Shown: positions 11,352 to 18,700 of the stretch, in pieces | Numbering within the stretch: the first letter of the stretch is position 1 | Layout of the letters: each line of letters starts with the position of its first letter | Source of the DNA: Sphingomonas insulae | GTDB lineage: Bacteria; Pseudomonadota; Alphaproteobacteria; Sphingomonadales; Sphingomonadaceae | Direction of reading: 5' to 3' | Length of the DNA: 64,000 bases | Assembly: GCF_010450875.1 (NCBI RefSeq) | Contig: NZ_CP048422.1 | Location: forward strand, 551,001-615,000 | The notes under the pieces: generated by a model | Told to the model about the DNA's origin: nothing | Database searches by the model: none | Seen by the model: the letters and a program-made list of their open reading frames with translations, nothing else | Made by a program: the position numbers and the translations under genes

Positions 11352-11902
11352 GCCAGCTCTCCTGCGGTCAGTCGGTCGAGCGGCACCGCGTCCAGATCGG
11401 TATGCAACGCGACCAGCGCGGCGGCGACATGGGCGACCGCGGCCGGCGCCGGCGCATCGCCGCGGTAGAGGTTGCGGACCAGCGCCGGTGCGAGGTCGCC
11501 CGCCGCCAGACCGTCGCGATAGGCACCCAGTCGCCCGCCGAGCATGCTCATCATCTTGCCGATATGCTTGCCGACGACGATGTCGCCCATGCCCATCTGA
11601 CGCAGCTGGCCGTCCATGTCGTCGACGAACCGTTCGGTGAGGTGCGCCGACAGCGGTGCCGCCCCGGCCTGCGCCTCAAGCCGCAGCAATACCATCGAGA
11701 GCACCGCGGCGATCATGTCGAAGCGGCCGTCGACGGTGTCGGGGACCGCGCCGTCGAGGTACCAATGCTCCGCCCGGCCGCGCATCACCACCGCATTATA
11801 GAGCGGCAGCGCCTCGTCGCGCGTCTCGCCGAACAACCGTCCCCACCAGCCCACGTCGCGTCCCCGTCCTGCGCGCCGCCGCAGCCGGCGCTTGATGCCC
11901 AT
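11348..11902 (-). CDS. Ubiquinol-cytochrome c chaperone family protein
   Basis: Related to mitochondrial CBP3, a chaperone that helps assemble cytochrome b of the bc1 complex. Conserved features are a basic N-terminus, the RAEHWYLDG-like segment, the FDMIAAVLSMVLLRLE helix and FVDDMDGQLRQMGMGD, followed by VVGKHIGKMMSMLGGRL. I place the start at the internal ATG at 11902 (MGIKRRLRRR) because the 13 residues before it are not family-like; the frame stays open to 11941. It is divergent from bamE: their 5' ends are about 75 bases apart and share the promoter region. Confidence 0.87.
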   Translation of the reverse strand: MGIKRRLRRRAGRGRDVGWWGRLFGETRDEALPLYNAVVMRGRAEHWYLDGAVPDTVDGRFDMIAAVLSMVLLRLEAQAGAAPLSAHLTERFVDDMDGQLRQMGMGDIVVGKHIGKMMSMLGGRLGAYRDGLAAGDLAPALVRNLYRGDAPAPAAVAHVAAALVALHTDLDAVPLDRLTAGELA

Positions 11903-11975
11903 TCGATCCTCGCATATCGAGGCGATCGGCGGGCGATGCAATCGACCATGCGCGCCGATGCCGCTGGAGATAGTG

Positions 11976-12467
11976 ATGAGCGTATCCTTTGCCCGTGCAG
12001 GCCTGATCCTGGGCCTCGGGCTGACCGTCGCGAGCGGGGCCTGCGCACCGCTGCGTTCGCACCAGGGCTATATCATCGACGCCGATCTGGTGAATTCGGT
12101 GCAGCCGGGCGTCGACAACCGCCAGTCGGTGGCGCAGGTGCTGGGCCGCCCGACGATCGCCAGCCAGTTCGGCGCGGAGGATTGGTATTATGTCGCACGC
12201 GACAGCCGCAACCTCAATTTCCAGAAGCCCAAGCCCAAGGAGCAGATCACGCTGAAGATCAGCTTCGATCCCAGCGGCACGGTGAAGTCGGTGACGCGGA
12301 CCGGCGTGGAGCAGATCGCCAAAGTCGACACCTTCGGCAAGACGACGCCGACGCTGGGCAAGAAGCGCGGCTTCTTCGAGGATCTGTTCGGCAACATCGG
12401 CACCGTCGGCGCGGCGGGCGCCGGTGGTCCGGGCGGCGGTGGCGGCGGCGGGCGCGACACGCCGTAA
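11976..12467 (+). CDS. bamE: Outer membrane assembly lipoprotein BamE (SmpA/OmlA)
   Basis: BamE is the small lipoprotein of the BAM complex that inserts beta-barrels into the outer membrane. From the ATG at 11976 (GGAGA about seven bases upstream) the protein has a signal peptide ending at a cysteine (VASGAC) and a SmpA/OmlA domain. That domain contains QPGVDNRQSVAQVLGRPT and DWYYVARDSR, followed by a beta strand ITLKISFD. The last 25 residues form an unusual glycine-rich tail (GAAGAGGPGGGGGGG) with no counterpart in E. coli BamE. The frame is open upstream to 11892, but the lipobox distance favours 11976. Confidence 0.9.
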   Translation: MSVSFARAGLILGLGLTVASGACAPLRSHQGYIIDADLVNSVQPGVDNRQSVAQVLGRPTIASQFGAEDWYYVARDSRNLNFQKPKPKEQITLKISFDPSGTVKSVTRTGVEQIAKVDTFGKTTPTLGKKRGFFEDLFGNIGTVGAAGAGGPGGGGGGGRDTP

Positions 12468-12638
12468 GGCGGCCGCGCGATACTATCGGGCGCAGCGGAA
12501 GGGTGAATGGACACGGCGGTATGGCGGCCGGGTCGCGGCGGCCGGTCGCCATCGACAGATGATCGCGAGAGTGTTCGTCGTCAGTCAGGCGCCTCGGCGC
12601 GACTGTGTGCTGAGCGGGTATGGTACCAAGCCGCGGTT

Positions 12639-12670
12639 GGCCGCGTCGCATGCTACGCATCGACGCGGCC
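12639..12670. repeat. Inverted repeat (hairpin 1 of a tandem pair)
   Basis: GGCCGCGTCG (12639-12648) pairs perfectly with CGACGCGGCC (12661-12670). Inside the loop, ATGC and GCAT pair again, extending the stem past a one-base bulge. There is no T-run on either side, so it is not a textbook intrinsic terminator, but its position between convergent genes suggests a transcript 3' end. Confidence 0.75.
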
Positions 12671-12688
12671 GTGCCGTGCTTGGACCGG

Positions 12689-12720
12689 CACTGATCCCGA
12701 AAGGGGAAAAGGGATCAGTG
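12689..12720. repeat. Inverted repeat (hairpin 2 of a tandem pair)
   Basis: CACTGATCCC (12689-12698) pairs perfectly with GGGATCAGTG (12711-12720) around a 12-base purine-rich loop. It starts 18 bases after hairpin 1 and has the same arm and loop lengths, so the two form a matched pair. No T-run follows on either strand. Confidence 0.75.
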
Positions 12721-12971
12721 ACGGCAAACGCGCCATGGTGGGAATGGTTCGCCGCCACGCCGACCGAGGTTGTGTTTTTACGCCGCGGTGCCGACCCGGG
12801 AACGGCGATGCCCGCCGTGGAGGATGCCGCGTGCGTCGAAAGTCACGAAAGTCTCATTCGTGAGAAGAGGCCGGGTCCCCGCCGGGGAGTGAAAGAGCGA
12901 CCGTGCGAATCGGTTGCCGCAGGGCCTGGCACAGCGGCGCGCTGTAGGACAGGCCCGCCCGGAGCCGCCGT

Positions 12972-15086
12972 TCAACGCATTGTAAACATGACCTGATCGA
13001 CGACGCGGCCGGCGAAGTCGACCAATCGCAACCGATGCGCACCCGGTCCCGGCAGGATCATCGGCGCGTGATCCGCCGGCCCCAGGTCGCGCCGGTCGAG
13101 CAGCACGCGATGCGCCGCCGCCGCACCGCTGACACCGATGCTGAGGCGCTGGCGATCGATCGGGATATCCGGGTCGAGCGCATAGACGCTGCCGGCGACC
13201 GGATTGGTGAAGCGGGGGCGGCGGGCGGCGGCCGGCGCGGCGGCGATCATCGTCTGGGCGGTGCCGCGCAGGAAATATTCGCGACGCGGCTCTTCGGTGC
13301 CGTCGGCGAAGGCGATGCGGCTCGCCTGCACGTCGGCCGGTGGCGGCGGTTCGCGGCCGACGGAGCGGGCATGGAGCGCCATCATCATGTCGCGCCAGAC
13401 CGGTGCGGCGCCGCTGGTGCCCGACACCGCGCGCATCGGATCGCCCTCTGCATTGCCGACCCATACGGCGACGGTGAAACGGTCGGAATAGCCGATGCAC
13501 CAATTGTCGCGCATCGCCTTGGACGTGCCGGTCTTCACCGCCGCCCAGAACGGCAGGCGCAGCGCCGAATCGAGGCCGAAGGTCGCGGCGCGGGCGTTGG
13601 GATCCGCGATCATGTCGCCGACGATCCATGCCGCCGCCGGCGAGACGATGGCGCGTGACGGTGATGCGGGCTGGGCCAGCGTCAGCCGCGGGGCGCTCCA
13701 GCGCCCCCGTTCCGCCAGCGCGCGGTACGCCGCCGCCTGTTCCAGCAGCGTCACCTCGGCCGAGCCGAGGGCAAGCGAGAAGCCGTAATAGGCGCCGTCC
13801 TCGACCAGCCCGCGATAGCCGAGGTCCCACAGCCGGTCGCGGAACGGTTCGACCCCGACGAGCAGCAGCGTGCGCACCGCGGGGACGTTGAGCGACCCGG
13901 CCAGCGCCGTGCGCGCCGATACCGGACCCTTGAAGCCGCGATCGTAATTCTGCGGCACGTAGAGGCCCGAGGCGGTGTCGAGCTGCACCGGCGAATCGTC
14001 GAGGATCGAGGCGGGGGTGAGATAGCGCCGTTCGATCGCCTGCGCGTAGAGGAACGGTTTCAGCGTCGATCCGGCCTGGCGGTAGCTGGCGGCGTTGTCG
14101 ACGGCGGGGGCGGTGGACGCGCCGCCGATCCCGCCGACATAGGCGAGCACGTCGCCGCTCGCATTGTCGAGCACGACGACCGCACCGTCGCGGGCACGCG
14201 TGCCGCCGAGGCCGAGCAGCTGGCGACGCAGCGCCGCGGCGGCGAGGCGTTGCAGGCCGGCATCGAGCGTGGTGGTGATTCGCAGGCCGGGCCGGGTGAG
14301 CAGCCGCTCCGACAGATGCGGGGCGAGGCCGGGATCGAGCGCGAGGCTGCGGGCCGGGCCGAGCATCGCGGCCACGGCGGCGGGGAAGCGGGCGCAGTCG
14401 CGCGCGCGCCCAAGCGCACACGCCCGGCGTGCGATCGCCGCGGCATCGGCGCGCGGATCGGGCAGCAGGGCGGCAAGCAACAGCGCATCGTCGTGCGACA
14501 GGCTGGCGGGCGTCTTGCCGAACAGGCCGAGCGCGGCGGCGCCGATGCCCTGCGCCTCGCCCCGGTAACCGGCGAGATTGAGATAGGCTTCGAGGATCTG
14601 GTCCTTGCTCCACCGGTCTTCGAGCGCGCGACCGGCGCGGATCTGGCGCAGCTTGTCGAACCAGCCGCGGGCGCCGGGGCGGGCGAGTGCCGGGGAGAGG
14701 AAGGCGGCGACCTGCATCGACAACGTCGAGGCGCCGCGGGGGCGGTTGCGTTCGATCCGGTCGCGGGCAGCGCCGCCGACGGCGAGCCAGTCGACGCCGG
14801 CATGCGAGCGGAAGCGGCGGTCCTCCGCCGCGACGATGGTGTCGCGGGCGGCGGGCGCGATCTGGTCGAGCGGCGTCCAGGCGAGGCGACGGGCGGCGAA
14901 ATCGACGCGGGCGCTGTCGATGAGCGTGCCGTGGCGGTCGTAGAGCCACGATTCCGACGGCTGCCAGCGGGCGCGGACGGTGGCGTAATCGGGCAGCACC
15001 GGCGGCCGGGTGGCATAGTCGAGCGTGCCTGCGGCGATGCCGAGCCCGGCGACAAGGGCGATGGCGCGGGCGGGAGTGGCGATCAT
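12972..15086 (-). CDS. pbpC: Penicillin-binding protein 1C (bifunctional glycosyltransferase/transpeptidase)
   Basis: A 704-residue class A penicillin-binding protein that polymerises glycan strands and cross-links peptides in the periplasm. The order is an N-terminal membrane anchor (residues 7-25), a GT51 domain with catalytic EDRRFRSHAGVD near 87-98 and RGASTLSMQ near 119, then a transpeptidase domain with the active-site STLK (Ser340) and the KTGTS motif near residue 518. The last roughly 90 residues are the small C-terminal domain typical of PBP1C. The alpha-2-macroglobulin gene lies directly upstream on the same strand, the usual yfhM-pbpC pairing, but here a 640-base repeat-filled gap separates them. 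Confidence 0.95.
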   Translation of the reverse strand: MIATPARAIALVAGLGIAAGTLDYATRPPVLPDYATVRARWQPSESWLYDRHGTLIDSARVDFAARRLAWTPLDQIAPAARDTIVAAEDRRFRSHAGVDWLAVGGAARDRIERNRPRGASTLSMQVAAFLSPALARPGARGWFDKLRQIRAGRALEDRWSKDQILEAYLNLAGYRGEAQGIGAAALGLFGKTPASLSHDDALLLAALLPDPRADAAAIARRACALGRARDCARFPAAVAAMLGPARSLALDPGLAPHLSERLLTRPGLRITTTLDAGLQRLAAAALRRQLLGLGGTRARDGAVVVLDNASGDVLAYVGGIGGASTAPAVDNAASYRQAGSTLKPFLYAQAIERRYLTPASILDDSPVQLDTASGLYVPQNYDRGFKGPVSARTALAGSLNVPAVRTLLLVGVEPFRDRLWDLGYRGLVEDGAYYGFSLALGSAEVTLLEQAAAYRALAERGRWSAPRLTLAQPASPSRAIVSPAAAWIVGDMIADPNARAATFGLDSALRLPFWAAVKTGTSKAMRDNWCIGYSDRFTVAVWVGNAEGDPMRAVSGTSGAAPVWRDMMMALHARSVGREPPPPADVQASRIAFADGTEEPRREYFLRGTAQTMIAAAPAAARRPRFTNPVAGSVYALDPDIPIDRQRLSIGVSGAAAAHRVLLDRRDLGPADHAPMILPGPGAHRLRLVDFAGRVVDQVMFTMR

Positions 15087-15130
15087 ACCGGGTGGCGCGG
15101 TGGGGTATCGGAGCCACAGAAATACGGTTC

Positions 15131-15702
15131 GTCATTCCCGCGCAGGCGGGGATCTGGACCGGCTGGCCTCGTGAGTCCGCCGGCGACCGTGGCGTATCTG
15201 GATCCCCGCCTGCGCGGGGATGACGGTGATCGGAAGAGAAGGAGCGGCCGGTGATACAGGCCAGAGGACGTTACTCTCGTCCTTCCGGGCGACGCCGGGA
15301 GCCTTGGACGTGCTGCCGCTGCCGATCCGAACGCCACCGACCAACCGTGTCCGTGGGTCCCGGCGTTCGCCGGGATGACGATAGGGCGGCGACGACGGGA
15401 TTCGCGATGGCGTCGGCTCGTCCCGTTCGCGCGTTTCGAATCACGCAGCGTCATCCCTGCGCAGGCGGGGATGCACACTGGCTGGCCTTGAGAATCCATC
15501 AGCGACCCTGGCGTATCTGGGTCGCCGCCTGCGCGGGGATGACGATGGTTGGGAGAGAGAGCGGCGGGTGATGCAGGTCGGATGACATTGCCCTCGTCCT
15601 TCCGGGCGACGCCGGGAGCCTTGGACGTGCTGCCGCTGCCGATCCGAACGCCACCAACCCACCGTGTCCGTGGGTCCCGGCGTTCGCGGGGATGGCGATG
15701 GT
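15131..15702. repeat. Duplicated intergenic cassette of REP-like palindromes
   Basis: The 640-base gap between the alpha-2-macroglobulin gene and pbpC holds no gene but two direct copies of a roughly 255-base cassette, at about 15131-15385 and 15450-15702 (offset 317-319). Each copy has two facing GC palindromes. In copy 1, 15131-15154 and 15201-15224 form a 24-base inverted repeat with one mismatch. Then comes a shared segment ending GCTGCCGATCCGAACGCCACC and a third palindrome, TCCCGGCGTTCGCCGGGATGAC. The copies differ by scattered substitutions and short indels, so the duplication is not brand new. Similar palindromes recur at 38831 and 47243. Confidence 0.85.
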
Positions 15703-15725
15703 GGGAACGGGATGGTCGCCCGCGC

Positions 15726-18700
15726 TCATCGTTGCGCGATCACCATCGGCGCGTTCGGCACCTGTGCGCGGATGCTTGGCGCATACATCGCCTCGACCCG
15801 GGTCGGCGGCAGGCTGAAGCGGCCGGCGCCGTTGAGGCGGACCGCATAGCTGACCGTGAAGCGCCCACGCGGCACCCAGGCGAAAAAGCCGCGCCAGCCG
15901 TCGTTGCCGCGCTCGACATAGGAGGGCTGGACGCCCTCGCCCTGCCCGCCTTCGCCCAGCATCTGCGACTGGTTGGCCATGTCGCCGACGATCGTGGCGC
16001 CCGCCGGGATCGGATCGCTGACGACCACCCAGTTGCGCTCTGCGGTGGCGTCGACGGTGATCGTCACGCGCAGCACGTCGCCGCGCGTCCACTGCCCGAC
16101 GTTACGCACCTGTACCGGCGTGACGGTGCGGGTGGCGCGATAGCCGGCGAACAGCGGCGCCTTCAGCGGCACCGCGGCGCGGACCGACACCATCGCCCAT
16201 GGGCCGCTGCCGCCGCTCTGGCTCAGCAGCAGCGGGGTCGTGGCGGCGGGCAGCGGCAGGCTGACCAAGCGCGCCTGCGGGCCGAGGGGCCAGGCGCGCG
16301 AGACGCTGGTGGCGCCCAGTTGCAGCGTGGTCGTGCCGGCGATCGCCTGCGCCGGGTACAGCCCTGCAAACTTGCGCACCGCGACCGCACCCCAGGCGTT
16401 GGCGGTGGTGGTGTCCCAATGGCCGCGCGACTGGCGTGAGGCGACGCCGACCATCATCTTCGCCGCCTCGCCCTGCCAGCCGGGGCGACCGAGCGTCACC
16501 AGCAGCGCCTTGATCGACGATTCGTCGGCGGACGACATCAGCCACCATGGCGCCGCCGATGCATCGGACAGATCGAGCCGGGTGCCTTCGTAGACGAGGC
16601 GGCTGCGCAGCACGCCCTCCGCCTGCCCCTTGAGCGCGGCGGCATTGGCGAGCCCCACCCGATCGAGCGCGGCGATGTAATCGGCCAGCAGCGCGGTCGG
16701 CATGTCCTGCGCGGCCAAGCCGACCTGCCCCAGCATCGCCGGGGTCGCCTCACCCGCGCGGGCCAGCGCGGCGAAGGCAACCAGGCGTTGCTGGCGGGGA
16801 TCGCCGTAGCTTTCGTGGCGCAGCCGGCCGTCGAGCACCGCCTTCAGCCCCTCGACCATCCGCGCGCGCGGTGCGGGCGGCAGCGGCAGGCCGGCTTCGC
16901 TGGTCAGCGACAGGACATAGGCGGTCAGCGCCTCCGACCCCTCCAGCGATTCGCTCGGCCAATAGCGCAGCAGGCCGTCGGGCGCCTGATAGGTCGGGAT
17001 CGCACCCGCCAGCGCGGTCCATTTTACGGTGTCGCCGAGCGCGACGATGCGGCTCAGCTGCTGTTCGAAGCAATTGTACGGATAGTCCGCCATGTAGCGC
17101 CGCACCCCGGTCAACGGCGGTGCGAGCGTGTCGGTGAGCTGGACGTCGACCGACCCGCGTGCCGGCAGCGCGCCGGCGGGCGGCGCGATCGGCAGGGCGG
17201 CGGCGCCGACGCGGGTCAGCGCTGCCGCCCATGTCTCGACCGGTATTGCGGGGACCACGTCCTGGGTGGCCGTCAGCCGATCGGTCGCCTTGCCGTCCGC
17301 GCTGCGGGCGGTGACCTGCCAGCGCAGCGTGCCGCTGGCCTGCGGTGCGGTAAGGTTCCACGCCACCGGCGCGGCGCCACCCGCGGGAATCGTGACGGTC
17401 AGCGGCTTGCCCTGCGCGATGCGCGGGAAGACCTCGACGTTGGCAGTGACGGTCATCGGCCGGTCGCTGCCGTTGCGCAGGGTGAAGCCCGCCGCATACC
17501 AGTCGCCGCTGCGCACCAGCGGCGGCAGGCCGGCATAGACCGACAGGTCCTGCGCGGTACGGATCGCGGTGCTGCCGGTGCCGAACAGGCCGTCGCCGTC
17601 GGTGGCGATCGCGACCAGCTTGAACGAGGACAGGGCATCGGACAGCGGCACCGACAGGCGGGCGCGCCCTTGCGCATCGAGCGCGACGCGTCCCTTCCAC
17701 AGCAGCACCGGCTGGAAATTCTCGCGGTTGAGCGCCGCCGCGGCACCACCGCCGCCACCGCCGGCCTCCACCGCCTTGCGGCCGTAATGGCGCTTGCCGA
17801 CGACCTGCATCTGTGCGGTCGAGGTGAGGACCGACAGCGGCCGGTCGCCCATCATCGCAGTGAGCACGTCCCAGCTGTCGTTGGGGGCAAGTTGCAGCAG
17901 CGCCTCGTCCACCGCGACGAAGGCGACATCGGCATCGGCATCGGATGCTGCGCTGCCGTCCGGCCGACGGACCTGCAATGCGACGTTGGCGGTGCCGCGG
18001 GGCGAGAAGCGTTCGTGATCCGCCTGCACCGCCACGCCGAGGGTATGGCCTTCCCAACCGACCTTCACCCTGGCGATACCGAGGCGGTAGGCGGGCTTGG
18101 ACAGGTCGACCAGCGCGGTGGGTTCGGGCGCCGGTTCCTGTTTGACCAGCCCCAGGCGCTGGCCGATGCCGCGCAGCCAGCTCGTCCAGCCGCTTTCCAC
18201 CCGGCCGCGCACGACCATCACCGAGACATAGACGTCGGGCGCATAGCTGCCCGGCATCGGCACCTCGACCACCGGATCGGTGCCACTGAGCTGCGTGACG
18301 AAGCTGGACAACACGCCCTCGCGCTCCACCGTCACCAGCGCGGTGGCGGACCGGAACGGCATGCGCACCTGGAAGCGCGCGGTTTCGCCCGCCTTGTAGG
18401 CGTTGCGTTCGGGCACGACGTCCATCCGGTCGCCGTTGTCGCCGCCGAACCACCAGGCGTCATCGCCCGCCAGCCAAACCGATCGCACGGCGCGCGCGAC
18501 GTTGCCGTCGCCATCCGCCGCAGTGGCGACCACATAGACCTCGCCCGATACGCCGGGATCGACGCTGCATTGCGCGAGGCCCTGGGCGTCGGTGGTCGCG
18601 GTGCAGGACGCATCGAGCCGCGTCGTGCGCATCTGGTTGTCATAGGCGTAGAAGCCGCCGATCAGGCGTCGCCGCGCGGTGAGAATCTGGCGGCTGTAGA

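Larger units (their letters stand above)
12468..12971. other. Intergenic region with two strong hairpins, no gene seen
   Basis: About 500 bases between the convergent ends of bamE and pbpC. I found no reading frame with gene-like composition or a ribosome site. The clear structure is a pair of hairpins at 12639-12670 and 12689-12720, annotated separately. The stretch 12721-12860 is relatively AT-rich for this genome but carries no recognisable motif. Confidence 0.6.
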
